64,000 nt of DNA, from NCBI GenBank assembly GCA_029718625.1, contig CM056376.1, forward strand, positions 111,564,873 through 111,628,872. The letters run 5' to 3'. Below, piece after piece: positions 47,749 through 60,905 of this stretch (position 1 is its first letter; the number at the start of each line of letters is the position of its first letter). The stretch is from Synaphobranchus kaupii (Eukaryota > Chordata > Actinopteri > Anguilliformes > Synaphobranchidae). The notes beneath the pieces are model-generated. The model was not told the origin of the DNA. It searched no databases and saw nothing but the letters and a program-made list of their open reading frames with translations. The position numbers were made by a program, and so were the translations under genes.

Positions 47749-48894
47749 GTAAGTGGAAACCTTATTGCCGTTGCCTTTTGGAGGAATGCATTTGTGCATT
47801 TTAAAGTCATCGCGTTTTAGACCTCCAGCAATTGTGACTTCAAACACTAGGCTATACATTTTATAGTAGCCTACTTTTGTACTGCGCTGTCTGCCAAAAA
47901 TTGAGAAGCGGATTGTAGAGATAAAGGGTGTTAGCTGTATAGGCTATGCATAAGTAGGAAGTAAAGCCAATTATTTAACGAGTTTGTGACATGTCAGTAG
48001 CTTGATGATTTCCAGTTTCTTGGTCTCTGTACTGTTGTTGTGTAGGCTATGTGTTATTGCTGTACTGCATCCTAGCTCTTAATATTCGCGATCAGTGTTT
48101 ACATTAAACGCTATCTCACTTCCTACGTCGGTCTTCCTAGTGTTACTGTACCTTTTCCCTGTAGCGTACTGCACAGCTCGTCGCCCAGTGCACGGTAGCC
48201 CAGTCCATTTGCCACATTTAAATTGCACAATAAAAATATAGTGCAATTGTTATTGTAACAGTGGAATCTTCAATAGAGGGGAACGGTTTTGGTTAAACTC
48301 ACTATCTTATATAACACTGGAAGAACTTTTTTCAACTAGGCTACGCTTTACCTCACGTAGCCTAATTAACGATATAGCCAACAGGAGTTCTTTAGGTTTA
48401 CGGAAAAAATATAATTTGAGATTTTTTTTTTCTTGCATTAGAGACCGATCTCGCTTCAATGACGATTTAAAGTAACTTCGATAACGTGAACTTGCAAAGC
48501 GTACGATTATTTTGTTTACTTGTATCGACCTAGGCTATCGCAAGTCTAGCCTATGTCAAAATGTGCAAGTGCGCGGTTTAATAATACGCTATTAGCCTAA
48601 GGGCACTGCGCTCGTGTGTCAGATTGGTTAGGCTGCGCTACTATGCTGTTGGCAATCTCGCCACCAAACAGTTTTGCCCACTTTCTTTACCGTCGGATCT
48701 GTCCCGTAGCCTCCGACAGAATCCCCATTCTCGTGTTGTTGCTATTACTTTGCGGAAGCAATGCTCATATTGGTACCTGGCGCTCCCTCCTCTCCTTCGC
48801 AATAGCGTTTTAGCGGATTCTCCGGAGTAACTCCGTCCCCCAGAGCCATTTGACAACTTTTCCGTTCAGTTAAAGAATCTGTAGACTTAAGTCA

Positions 48895-48947
<53 letters not shown>

Positions 48948-50430
48948 TACTATGTATAGGATCTATTTCTACATTTATTAATCAGCATACTTTAACTTTT
49001 GGCCACTAGTGTTTTGCCAAGCCAGTCTTGTGCCATGACTCAATGGATAAGCATGGAAATGTGACACCTTACGCCGGCCTAAGCAAATTTACCCGTTATA
49101 GCGCATCTTTGAATTTATGGCGTGCGGTGTAGCCTAGGCTACATGGAGTGCTGGGAGTGCATTAGACACGAGAGCATATTTTTGTTGATAAATCTTTTAA
49201 GAGTACTTGGCAAAAAATGCAGCTTGATGGGCGAAATCACCATAATGAAGTCACGTGCGCCGGAGAAAGAAATCACTTGCTATTAGTGGGCTTGAGCTTT
49301 GTGCACCAATTCACGCAAATGCAATTGAACTTCATTGAATTTAACCCCCCATTGAACCGGTCTCAATACTGCATTCCAAAAACATAATTATTGAATGAAG
49401 TAAATAATTTAATATACAACAGAAGATGCATCTGCAACAAGGCCTTTAACATACGAGTTGGTAGGCTACTGTGTGGATACTCACACCACTGCTATGATCA
49501 TGTTTCACTGTAAATGTAAAGGTTTTTCAGGTTCAGGATGTTAATCATCTGATATGTTGGCCTTTCAAAGGAAATGTTAATTGATATCAACAGTAGCACA
49601 CCTAAGGTAATTAAAATCAAGGTAATTTACCTGTGCTACAGGTCTACCTGTCAGCACTCTTTTGAGAGGGACTGTGAAAACCCTTTACAAAAGCTCATGA
49701 GGCTTGTTACGGTATAGATTTTGTGAGAAAAAGGTTTTGCTGCCTCTGTCTAGTTATGTCAGTAATCTGTCACTGCTTAAATGATCTTTCATGTCCCGTT
49801 CTTCAGTAATGTTTGCTGTGGCATGGCCAAAATGTGTAGCACTGTGTTCATTTCTGGGGGCAGCCTATTATACCAAGTCATTTGTGTGTTCTTTTCCATC
49901 TGTTTCAGCTTTGTGCAAGCTATTTTTAGAGTATTTTAAGAGCAGTTTTTGGAACAATATTGCAATGTTCGCAGTTTTCCTATCTTTGAGAAAGGCCTTC
50001 CTGAAATGCTGGGTGTCTGGCCTCCCGCTCAGAAAAGACCTTGGGTTGAGGGTATTGTAATCTTTCATTGTTGAGCCAAAGGCAACGTTTTGACAGAAGA
50101 GCAGCTCTGAAAGTGCGATTCCATGTATGCATTCTTGTTTTTTTCCTCTCTCTCATACCAAGCAGAGAGGGGAAAATCCTGCCCCTGGTTTTATGTGATG
50201 GCTTTGGCGATCTTTCCCTCTCATGAGTGTGGTAGTAGACTGCACTGTGAGTGCAATCTTATCTCTATGCTAATGTGACCCAGGCTCTGACCAGTTCAGT
50301 CCTTGAATTAAATACTTTTTATGTGTGTTCTGTCCCTTTAAATCAGATCACGACCCCCAGTGCCCACCACACAGGATTTATGTTTCTGCTGCTCTGTGCC
50401 ATGTAATTTAAATGACCTGCAGTGCTATAT
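47749..50430 (+). other. ppp3ca intron 1, first part
   Basis: No further ppp3ca exon (VPFPP) appears in any plus frame. A (TG)n tract lies at 48897-48942. Opposing frames at 48616-48856 have no domain. Confidence 0.6.
48897..48942. repeat. (TG)n microsatellite
   Basis: About 22 TG repeats. Confidence 0.95.
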
Positions 50431-50436
50431 ATCCAT

Positions 50437-50439
<3 letters not shown>

Positions 50440-50471
<32 letters not shown>
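50440..50471. repeat. (AT)n microsatellite
   Basis: An AT dinucleotide tract directly abuts the 5' side of the SINE at 50472. Confidence 0.9.
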
Positions 50472-50473
<2 letters not shown>

Positions 50474-50657
50474 TGACAGTGTACTATAATGGTTAAGGTG
50501 CTGGCCTAAGGTAAAGGTTGCAGGTTCGATTCCCGTTGTACCCTTGAGCAAGGTACTTAACCGGTATTGCTTCAATATATATCCAGCTGAATGGATGTGA
50601 TGTCCGAAAAAAGCTAACGCTTTGGATAAGGGCGTCTGCTAATTCCCTGTAATGTAA
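50472..50657 (+). mobile_element. tRNA-derived SINE, plus orientation
   Basis: A-box-like TACTATAATGGTTAAGG, B-box-like GGTTCGATTCCC, then TTGAGCAAGGTACTTAACC and a tail GATAAGGGCGTCTGCTAA with TGTAATGTAA. Same family as 1211-1432. A diverged inverted fragment follows at 50684-50750 (CACCTTGCTCAAGGGTACAA). Confidence 0.87.
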
Positions 50658-50881
50658 AGAACAAACAGTCATATCTGTCACCTTGCTCAAGGGTACAACA
50701 GCTTCCATGTCCCCAACTGTAATTTCTGAGTTACAAGTCCAAGTGCTCAAATAAAAAACAAAGTGCACTTTAACACTCATACATAGACCTCTGCCGCTCC
50801 TCCGCAATACATTCGAAGCAGCCGCCATTCCTATCGCTTTGCTTTGTGATGGGTTATGTCTTCAGTGTGTCCATGTAGACC

Positions 50882-50970
50882 AGGGGTGTCCAATTTTATC
50901 GAAAAAAGGGCCAGTGTGGGTGAAGGTTTTTGTTTTAGGCCAGCACTAAGGTAATCTTACTCTTCAGCAT
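50882..50970. mobile_element. Terminal fragment of hAT-type MITE
   Basis: CAGGGGTGTCCAATTTTATC and GGGCCAGTGTGGGTG match the end of the MITE at 43595-43786. The other end is missing. Confidence 0.65.
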
Positions 50971-52300
50971 CAGGCCTACCTACTGTTTCTACTGGAGTTA
51001 CTCACAAGCAGTTAACTGTCATTGGCTGTTAAAGAGGGTTAGGAGCTTGGGATTCCAAACCAGATGTTTGTGTTCATCCTGCAGTTGGCTAACTGGGTTG
51101 AGTGGTGTCAAGCTGGCTTCTTGCATTTAAAGTACTGGCAGTTTTGGTCGTAGCCACACGGGCGGCATGATCACTTATAGTGGAGGCTGAAAACGCACAT
51201 AAATCTCTTTTAATGTAAAGCTGCCCTTAAGTGGAAGCTTTGGATGAGAGGTTTCTCCTAGAGTCGCTGTGGATGAGTGTTTGGAAAATGGTCATGGCTA
51301 TATTATGTATCATAAACTTATTATCAATTTAGGTCAGAAGTGCATTTTAATTGGTTACTATAAGGAGAACCATTATTAGGTTAGGTGGCAGGTTTTTTAT
51401 ATTGCAGCTTATGCAATGTTTGCTTGCTTATTGGTGTGTTCGCCAGTGCAGTGTGGTACCTTGTTTCCTGAGGTAAGGGTGATGCAGTATCTGGGGGAAT
51501 GTGTCTCCTGCAGAGGCACAGCACGCAGGACCGTTGTTCGGAGCCGGGTTTCCAGCTGGACTGATGTGATCTGGCGTTCAACCTTTTTCGGCAGGACTCC
51601 TGCTAGGAGCAGCTGGGGGTCCCTTCCCAGCAGGGTCCCCTTCTCAGCTGCCAGACGGGGTCATTTTTAGAACTGAACATTAAGTAATGTCACATACTTC
51701 ACACATGCTTTACATAACTCCTTCCCTGCCGTCCCAGGGGTGTGTGTGTGTGTGGGCGGGCGGGGGGGATCCAAAGTCATGTGCTCAATTGTCACCGTGC
51801 AAGATAAAGTGCCTGAGAGACTCTTCCATAGGGGGTGGAGCAGACATGGTGCGGTGTCCGCTTCCTTTTTTGCGGCCCCTCCTAGAGTATTATTGCTCTT
51901 ATACGAGCTGTGATCTGGCGTGGAGATGTAGTTGTTTCCGCGTCAAGTCTAAAAAGCAAGTGGACGCCATGCAGCGTCCGCTACACGTGCCCTCCGCTCC
52001 TGCTGTAAGACATCCCCATCCCCCCACAATTCCACACACTGATGTTAAGACGTGTAAATTAGCTTGTGCTTGCTCTGATTCGCTCCTCATTTGATTTATT
52101 AGTTTGTTGTTTATTGGAGTTTTCTCTATCATATATCTTAATGTATTTCTTTTTAGTCGCTCTGTTTTTGATCCACCGTGTTTAAATAATGGAAATATTA
52201 CGGTATTCCAGTTGAGGCAACTTCTCACCATTTTAACCGTTTGGCACAGTTGCGAGTTAAGCTAAATGCTGCCAGACTTTCTGAAATGCAGTGTTTACAT
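50971..52300 (+). other. ppp3ca intron 1, no gene seen
   Basis: Frames at 51416-52231 on both strands overlap and lack domains. No exon is supported. Confidence 0.45.
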
Positions 52301-52402
52301 CAGGGCCGGTTTCAATTACATGTCAATTCAGGAAATGATTTGAGCAGCTTGTGATGCTCTGTGTAGCTCATTCACTTCCTGAATTGAAATGGAATTGTCC
52401 CT
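52301..52402. repeat. Dispersed AATTCA-rich repeat
   Basis: TTTCAATTACATGTCAATTC, AGGAAATG and CCTGAATTGAAATGGAATTG match the family at 5938, 27811 and 56578. Confidence 0.6.
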
Positions 52403-53772
52403 TACCCTGCTTTTTCGTCATGGTAACCTGTGCGGTGGGGAGAATTCTGAGGCTATCAGGATGCTAAGAGAACTGCAATTCTTTCATTGACTGAAGCACA
52501 GGAGAGGCATAATACAGCACATAGAGAGAGAGCTCTCCGTGCACTGAGAACCCAGAACGATGTGTCCATCCAGAGTTGAATGGGGGGGGGGGGGGTGTTC
52601 CCACTCACTTTGGTCCCTTGTGCAAGGAGGTGGCAATCTTCTTGACTTGGGAGGACATAGGCATTTTGCCCATTTTTTAATTTTTTTGAGAGATGGGAGC
52701 TAATATGACAGCACAGCTTCCTCCGTCCTGGTTCTGTCACTGGAATGATCTGAGCAGAGGAAGGAGAAAGTTTGTTCATTTTCTGCGATGTGTGAGACAC
52801 GAGGGCAACGGGAGTGCTTTTTAATCAGCCGGCAGTAGACGTTCACAAGATGTCTGAGACCAGCTGTAGGCAGCTGCTTCCTGCTCTGTCGGATGGAGAG
52901 GCCCTTTAGAAGTGGCACAGCCACAGTCTCACCAAGTAGCGTTATTCAATTCTTGCCAGGAATGGCATTATCTCTTTACCTCCGTTGTATTTCCAGGATT
53001 AGTTTATAAATGGTATCAACACTCTGTAACTACTGGTCATACAGGTTCCCAGATGCATTTTCTGCTTATCTTCAAGTAGGGATGCATGTCTTTTTTCTGC
53101 ATGCTTGAGAAAGGGAGCTCCATACTGTGACATTTGTGCTTTTAGCAAAGGGTAAGTTGATATGCCCACTGAATGCTTACTTTGTGACTAAAATGTACTC
53201 TCCAGTCTTGGGCCTCATTAGTTATGAGAGTGCTCAGAGAACTACTTCTAATGGATGTATTACTTGATACGTTCTCCACTGGTAATTTAAAAACAACAAC
53301 ACACTTTCAATGGATATCGCATTCAACACAGAGAATGCTTTTTAAAATCAACAAGGGGAAAAATCAACTTAATAAAGTGGATTTCTTAAATTATATGGTC
53401 TTTCTTGCGTCAGTCTAGGAAAAAAAAACTTGTATGGATGAAGTGACAGTGCAGGCATTTAATGCCAAGACAAGAGATTATGCTTTTGATGATGGTTGGC
53501 TGTGTTATGATATTGACCTGCTCTACCATCTTACTTCTGAGAGAAATTGCTGATGCCAAGCCAACGGAGCAATCTGAGATTTAAATGTTTTTTGTTTTTT
53601 TTAAACCTAAAGTAATTTGACAGAACCTGATACCAGCTTTGTAAAAATGACTCAAGCCTTTACGGTGTAAGATGACAAATATGTGATGAGAATGTTCTTA
53701 ACTGAACATTCTAACGCTGATATAACAATCAATACTGGTAATTGAAAAACAAGTTCTAGAACACTGGCTTAG
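52403..53772 (+). other. ppp3ca intron 1, no gene seen
   Basis: A G run lies near 52580-52595. No exon or repeat family is recognised. Confidence 0.4.
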
Positions 53773-53866
53773 GGGTTAAAAGGGTTAATAAATGGGTAGA
53801 TCTGGGTTAAAAGGGTTAATAAATGGGTAGATCTGCGTTAAAAGGGTTAATAAATGGGTAGATCTG
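53773..53866. repeat. 31-bp tandem repeat, three copies
   Basis: GGGTTAAAAGGGTTAATAAA plus TGGGTAGATCT occurs three times with a single base change in the third (GCGTT). Confidence 0.92.
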
Positions 53867-55019
53867 GGTGGGTGGGGAGAAACAAACGGTGAAAATACAG
53901 AAAGTGAAAGCCTGGCTCTCCTGTCACTTGAGTCAATCCTGCTGAAAGTGCTGATCAAACGGAGTCACTTTATAACAGCTGGTCACTCAATCAATCGCTC
54001 AATCAAATGGCAGCATTTACCAACAGGCCTGTCACCCTGTGCACAGTCACTTACTGCTGTAGCTCTCACCACTGAAGATGGGCTGAAGGTTAATGTGAGT
54101 GGTTGTAGTTAAAATGAACTAACTTTCACTCAGTCAGTTGCTCAATAAAATTGTTACAATTGCTTATCATGCAATACAGAGTCAGTCACATAGTCAGTTC
54201 AACGTGGATGTTTTTTTGTTATTTTTTACAATACTGCAGAACGGGACCGTGGACAGTGCAGGCCCCGGAAAAGGAAGGGATGAGAGGGGGGTGGGGGGGT
54301 AAGGCTCGAGGGTGGGTGGGACAAAGACCCCTAAAATTAACCTTCCAAAAGAGTCGCTACAGTGCAGAGGTGTGTAAATGTGAGGCAGTTTGTGTGCTGT
54401 AGAATCTTTGACAAGTAAGGACTGATTTCAGAGCTTGTACATATCCTGAGTAGCTTATCGAGAATATAGAGTATGTATACAGAATTTCATAGAGAATTTG
54501 GCTGTCATCTATTAAAAAAACACAGATGCCTTGTTTGTGTTACAGTTAGAATTAAATTAATAAATAAGGCCGCCCCGTAGGTAAGAGGAGTTACCCAAGT
54601 GCCATCTGTAGACTAAATGGATGATGGCACACCTCTGTTTGGCCGCCTACTTTTAGAAGTTTTGCTAATTAATTTAGTAAAAATTATGTAATTGGAACAA
54701 TTTGTCTCCCCACAGCCAACACCTCTAGCTGGCTACTTTTTTTTTTACCTGGCTGGCTACTCAAAAATGTGGGGAACCCCCTGGGTGTTATGTTTGGCAA
54801 AGCAGGCATCAGAAGCGCCGTAGGGTCATTTTGTTGGGGGGACGAACTACAGTGTTTTTCTGGCCTGAAGGCAGCTTCTCGTCCCTCCACTTTAAGATGT
54901 TATAACTGCTCAGAGCATGAGCTAGGCCTGTCCTTCACACAGCTTTCAGCAATCCCATGCCAGACCACACCCACAGAGCAAGTTACCGACTGAGCAAAAC
55001 GGCGTCCCCAGACTAGGTA
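53867..55019 (+). other. ppp3ca intron 1, no gene seen
   Basis: Frames at 54151 and 54769 show no domain. G-rich patch near 54280-54320. Confidence 0.4.
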
Positions 55020-55024
55020 CCATC

Positions 55025-55379
55025 CAGTGTTTCCCCTACCATTATCTTGGCCGGGCGGGGGTCAAGACAAGAGGGAAAATAAATAATTTTAATGAAAAAA
55101 AAAAAAAATTTATATTATTCTTTTTTTTTTAATATAATCTTTTTTTTAAAAATTTTTATGTAGCTGCAATATTTCCCTTACCGCAGAATGCGGGAATGAT
55201 CAAAATAGCATCTGGAAAAACCCTTGCCAATGCCAAAACAGCTTCGGTTTCCCGTTAGGCCTAATTAAAATTTTCAATGGCAGCGCTGATATTATGAGGG
55301 TGTAATTATAGTTTCCGCCTCTACGCAAAATGGCGCACTTTCACCGCCCGGCCTGAAAAAAAATCTAGGGGAAACACTG
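55025..55379. mobile_element. MITE, 355 bp, CAGTGTTTCCCC ends
   Basis: CAGTGTTTCCCCTACCATTA at the left is mirrored by CTAGGGGAAACACTG at the right. Flanking direct repeats CCATC are at 55020-55024 and 55380-55384. The interior is A/T homopolymer-rich and non-coding. The ends resemble hAT-derived MITEs, though an 8-bp duplication is not seen. Confidence 0.78.
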
Positions 55380-55967
55380 CCATCTGTGCATTAATGGCTT
55401 AAAAACTGTTTTACGGAGGTTGGAAAACCGTAGTTTAAGCCTTTGTTTAGTAGCTCTGCAAACTGTTCCACGATTGTGGCCCGGTGGAGTGTTGGTTGTT
55501 TGTATAGCTTTTCATTGCCTGTCATTCTGTCTGTCAGTGAAGCTTTGCAGGAGCTTTTCAAATGGTCCGTTAGTAGTCGAGTGGGTAAAAATGCTAAAGA
55601 ACATAAACATCTACAAGGACAGAGTGCCATGCTAAAATAAATAAGAACACCCTGGAGCATAGAGTAGGATAGATTTCTTTAAACAGGAGACTGGCATTGT
55701 TTGCTCTCTCCGTAATGATGCCAAGAACAGACTTTCAGTTGTTTTCCTTTTTCCTGAAGCATTGTTTTTTTCCACCCTCAAATAAACTTCAATATACAAT
55801 ATAATTCAGTGACTGCGTACTTTCCATCAACAAATGGAGTTGATCTTATTTTTTTTATATGATATGATGATCTTTTGGTAACCAGGAATTTTGATTGGCT
55901 GACACTGACTAGTAGAGTTCCACGTTCAAATGTACAATGCAGCTGAAGTAAAGTTAGATTAGATTAG

Positions 55968-56140
55968 CTCCAAGAATTCAATAAGTTCAGGAAATGGATT
56001 GAAGTTCTATTTAATTCTGAATAATTCATTGGAGAAATCCTCGTAGCACATTACGGCGTCCCATTTTTCAAGTTGTGAATTGGAACTTTTCATTTCTCAA
56101 AATTGAGTGAATCAAAATGGAATGGACTCCAAACCTTGGG
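55968..56140. repeat. Dispersed AATTCA-rich repeat
   Basis: AATTCAATAAGTTCAGGAAA, AATCCTCGTAGCACATTACG and GAATCAAAATGGAATGG match the copy at 56578-56735. Confidence 0.65.
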
Positions 56141-56577
56141 TTGTTAAAAAATAAACCATTTCTGTTGGGCGTCTTTGCCATTTGCCAGACGGTTCAGCAG
56201 AACCTGCTGTGTTGTGATTTGTGATGTTGCATGAGGCCTCTGGATATCTTTAGGCCTTGCCTCGTCACATGCCAGAAAGGCTGATTTTGCAATGCATTGG
56301 ACGATCATATCTTGTGATTCACATGCGAACATTCAGCAGAATATTCAACAAAGATGTCCCACGAGTGTAGGCGGGCACTTTGGAGGTGGAGGGTATATTT
56401 TTGTCTGCGTAGTGGTGTCGGTGTCAGGTGCGGTGGTCATTTACGTGCCCATAACATGCCTCGACTGTGTTTTGTTTTGGCCTCTCTGCTCAAACACCGA
56501 GCCTGATCCACTCTGTTCCATACATTGGTGGTCGATCCCTGCCATGTACACTGACACGCCAGTGTTTGCGGTCAGGT

Positions 56578-56735
56578 CCCTGTCAGTTCAGGAAATTCAT
56601 TGAAATTCAATAGATTTCACTGAAAAATCCTCATAGAACACTAAGGTCACTTTTCAATTCATTAACAGAATTTTGACTCATTACCTGAATTGACTGAACT
56701 GGAACGGAATTGACTTCAATCCTGCAGGCCCCGCC
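56578..56735. repeat. Dispersed AATTCA-rich repeat
   Basis: TCAGTTCAGGAAATTCATTG, AATCCTCATAGAACACTAAG and ACCTGAATTGACTGAACTGG make this one of the best preserved copies in the window. Confidence 0.7.
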
Positions 56736-57892
56736 TCCCTTTTTCTCTGGAGGCGGAGCTTGGGGAATTTGGCGTCTCTCTCAGTGGTGACCCCTAAATG
56801 GGGAGCAAGGGAAGTGATCCCACCTGAACCATATCTGGGATTATAACAACCAGGGCTGGCCTGAATACAAGTGCAAAAAAAATAAAAATTATTCCATTTG
56901 TAATTTTTAAAGGGTTTCATAATTGGCCATTGTATTTTGTCTTTCAAAAGGGTTTTGGCTTTGTTTTAAGAATTGTAATAACCCTAATGAGCTGCTTGCC
57001 CATGACCGAAGGATCTTAAACTGTACATAAAACCTTGGTCTGCTGTGCTGATTGGATTAATCAGGAATTAGTGTTTGTTTTGGATTTAGGACACTGTAAA
57101 GCCGTTAAACTCAGAAAGATTATGACCGATATCAGTGGATGAGGCAGGCTTGAAGTTAATTTGTAATTTGACTCGCTTGTGTATCACCTACAGCACAGCT
57201 TGCTTCCATGTTAATGTGGAATAGGAAAATGGGTTCACTGTGGATGCTGTTGCATTCAGTGCAAAGTGCTGTCTACCTGCAGGACCGGCCTATAGTCTGC
57301 CAAGAGAATTTATGACACGTTACTAGAACTGTAAATTTTTGTTTTCAAATGTATTTATTTTTTTATTTTCAATTTTTTTTTAAGAATAAAATAAAATGTA
57401 GGGCTTTTTCCGATTCAGTGGACAGCAGAGTGCAGAGAGACAGGAAGAATGGGGAGCAATAGAGAGAGAGAAACATGCGACAAAGGTCGCATGGCCGGTC
57501 TCGAAGCGCCGACATCGCGGCTCACAATGAGCACGTGGACAGTGGTCCCAGTGGAACCATTTTTTGCAGGCCCGTTGTACCTATCTTCAGCTTCTTAACT
57601 GAAATATCCAGCTGTATAAACAGATTGTATAAAAGAAGATTGTATAAAAAAGTAAAGTGCATTAGTCGATCTAGATCAGAGCATCTGCTACATGTGTAAT
57701 CTCTTTATTCTACTTTATTCTTCCTTCCCTCTCTTCTGAGATGGGAAAACAATTCATTCTTCTTTTGTGCTGAGGGTGACTTGGTCTAAGTAGGGCAGTT
57801 TATATTTTGCACAAGACCTTAATCTTTCTTACAGCGTGACGCTTCCCTCTCTTCTGCACTTGTTCTGTGAGTTCTGTGCAGACCTATTTTAG
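56736..57892 (+). other. ppp3ca intron 1, no gene seen
   Basis: A/T-rich with a low-complexity stretch at 57340-57400. A weak SINE-like scrap (AGCATCTGCTACATG, 57680) is possible. No exon. Confidence 0.35.
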
Positions 57893-58240
57893 CAGTGGTC
57901 TCTATTCTTAAAGGCGTGCACTGGCTCCCAGGCAAAAGCAGAAATAAAACCAAAAAAAAAATCCTCCTCATTCCCTGTAAAGGTCCGGGCTTGTTCCCCA
58001 TCTCCATATACATATACAGTATCACACTGACCTTCTGCTCCCATATGAGCCCACCAGGACACTGGCCAGGCCTGTGCCCCATGTACCCCAATTTCACCCT
58101 CTTGATTGGGCTGCTTCCCGGGGCTGCCACACGGCACTGGAATTCCCTCGGAATACCCTCTCCTCTTCACTTGATGCTTCTCCATCCGCTGATGCCTTCC
58201 AAGTCTCGCCTCAAAACTATCCTCGTCAGGCTCTCCTTTG
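57893..58240 (+). pseudogene. LINE reverse-transcriptase C-terminal remnant
   Basis: The plus frame reads VHWLPGKSRN, then after an A-run RHWNSLGIPS and FKSRLKT-like PSKSRLKTILVRLSFE. This is the order of motifs at the C-terminus of fish non-LTR retrotransposon proteins (HWLPV, WNSLP, FKSxLKTxLF). No RT catalytic motif remains. It is a decayed fragment. Confidence 0.6.
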
Positions 58241-58567
58241 AATAACCGCCTGGCTGTGTTCTGTGACAGTAACGCAGTCAGGGTTGTAAAATCTCGGCCG
58301 ACAAAATGGCAAGAGGAATAGTAAGAAAAGAGTGTCATTAATGCAGGGTTGTTAAGCTCGCAGCCTTAGAAATATTATGTGTAGACGGACAGCATCTCAA
58401 CCCAAAATGGGTGTCCATCAGAACATTACCACATCTCCTGTTTCTAGATCAGCAGGTCTTGTCTTGTCACCAGTTGTTCAATATGTGTTTTTGTTTGTTA
58501 GTCTGTACTGCATATTTGGGTTAATGAAAAGCACTTATTATTATTATTATTTAAAATAAAAGTTATG

Positions 58568-58662
58568 CCTCTCGCCCAATGCATGCTGGGATAGGCTCCA
58601 GCACCCCCCGCGACCCTTACCAGGAATAAGCGGGTTAGATAATGGATGGATGGATGGATAAA
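58568..58662 (+). mobile_element. L2-like LINE 3' tail fragment
   Basis: CTCGCCCAATGCATGCTGGG, ATAGGCTCCAGC and AAGCGGGTTAGATAATGG with a GGAT-repeat tail form the classic L2-type 3' end. Compare 1521-1745. Confidence 0.8.
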
Positions 58663-60672
58663 AGTTATTCTATTCTATTATTGTTATTATTATTGCTACA
58701 CATATCTACATTGCCGTTTCTCATTACACCTACAGTGCAGTACATTGATTGCAGTTAATGGAATATAGCATCCGACCCGTTCTTTGTCCGTGCTCGTGGC
58801 TTTTAGACTGTTCATTTATCATATTCATTTTTAATGTGGTCTCATATATTATTTAGTGATGATTTGAAAGTCTGAGCCCACTTATTAAAGGCGTTCTGTT
58901 CTAACACTGGCTGACACTGCCTTAGTCTTGCGTTTAGAAAGACAGAAAAGTATTATTTTTTTAACCAGATCGCATTTTATCTCACTTTTGTTAATGCTGC
59001 TTGTGTTTACAGGTTGAATATATAGAATGGAAAGGTGGTCGTGCTTTTTTATTTCTGTCCTCGTTTTGTGAGTGGGAATGACTCCCTGTATGATGACTTC
59101 CTGTATGATGACTTCCTGTATGTTCCTGTTTGATTGTTCCAGAACAGTTTTGATTTAAGCCTAATTTATATGTTTCATTTGTGCGATAAATGCACCTGCG
59201 TAGATGAGTTGTATCCTGCGCTGAAGAAGAGACACCACATGCTGTCCATTTCAGAGTTGTTACTTTTGTGCTTTTAGGTAGATCCTTTGCTCTTTTAACT
59301 ACCATTTTACTTTAATCATAATTGTGGTCTGAAGAATGGTGTCTGACGATTGGTTACCATTAGAAAGAGATGTTGGCTCACTATCACTACCCACCATAGT
59401 GAAACCGAGCTATCGTGAGCTTCCTTTGATTTTGCTCACAACATCGGCCCATTTGTAGGATGATTACAAACGCTAGCTGCTGTTTAACAGGTTACTTTTC
59501 TGATTTCAGCATTGGCCAGTTTGTTTTGGTGATGTGCACTAGTTAGAAAAACTGAGGGATGAGTAATTGCTCTAAAAAGAAAATGTGGCTGATGAACCAC
59601 CCTCTTTGCCGGGTAAATACTGACTCCCATATGTGGATGTAATGACTAAGTGTTTTCTTTTTTTTTCTCCTATGCTCATACTGAAACTGAGAGCGGCCTG
59701 CGTACCTTATGCACGATGCCGCAGTGAACGAGATCGGTCACCACGGCAACTCTGTCCTTTCGCCAGCCGTGCTTATAATGTAAACATTTACTGATCCGTG
59801 TTTCAGGTCCTGCAGTGTCACCATTACATCATGACTTTCACTTTCACACAGGTTACCCTCTCTTCTCACTCGGCAGGCTGTGCTGTTAAAACGGGTCGCC
59901 AGACGAATCTGTCCTTTCCGTCAAAAGGCTGAAGCTTCCATACGGGGCCGTGGCTGGAAATTTGTCTGAGAAAGAGCCCCATTCTTTGTTTTGCCAGCTG
60001 CTACCTTTTGCAGAAAAATGCAAAGAGTGAGACAAGCTATTGGGTGACAGAAGTATATGTGTATGATGATGTAAGAGCATCTGGCTGTTTCCAAAGCTCT
60101 TTCAGGTCTTTAAAAACACATTTCACTCCTCGCTGTCAGATCTCCTCTATCATCGCTTAGATGCAATCTTGCAAAACATATCTGTGCTGTACCAAGAACA
60201 ATCTGTCAGGGAAAGTAACCTGTTCTAGTCAACCTCTTGATAAAGGAATTACAGATGGTCTTTGCCTTAAGGTAAAAGTGTCTAAACCTGAACCTTGCCA
60301 TTCCCCAAGATCTAAAACAGAGTATTGATGTTCACCAACAAAGAAGAGTAATGTAAAATTCTATTTGAATTTCAACGGTTTATGAAATAATAAATCTCAG
60401 AAGTTAAAATAATGGGAGGTGATTATTGGTGGAATAATGGAAAAATGTTGTACCTGAACACACATCGATGGCGTGCAGAAATCAACATGGAGCCAGTGGA
60501 ATTATGGGACTCACTGGATTTATTGAATGAGCACAGATGGAAACTCACTCCCCACAGTCAATGTATCTGTATTTCTTTCTTCAGCAATCAAATTCCTCCC
60601 AATTCATTAAGGCCTCGCTCTAATCCCAATGGCAATTCTCAGGAGGGGAAAACAAATTTATGTTTGAAGTCC
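58663..60672 (+). other. ppp3ca intron 1, no gene seen
   Basis: A triple GTATGATGACTTCCT repeat lies at 59085-59120. Otherwise no exon, RNA or element is recognised. Confidence 0.4.
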
Positions 60673-60905
60673 ATAGTCAAATGTGGCAAGGCTCAGAATT
60701 CTGTGATTAAATGTGGTGAGGCTCTTAATTCTGAGGTTAGCCTAAATGTGGTGACATTCTGAATTGTGGTTAAATGTGGTGAGGTTCTGAATTCTGTAGT
60801 CAAATATGGTGAAATTCTGTGTTCTGTAGGAAAATGTGGTAAGACTCTGAATTCTGTAGTCAAATATGGTGAGGTTCTATATTCTGTAGTAAAATGTGGT
60901 AAGAA
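60673..60905. repeat. 30-bp tandem repeat, about 7-8 copies
   Basis: Units of TAGTCAAATGTGGTGAGGCT plus CTGAATTCTG repeat with substitutions and one longer unit near 60730-60765. Confidence 0.85.
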
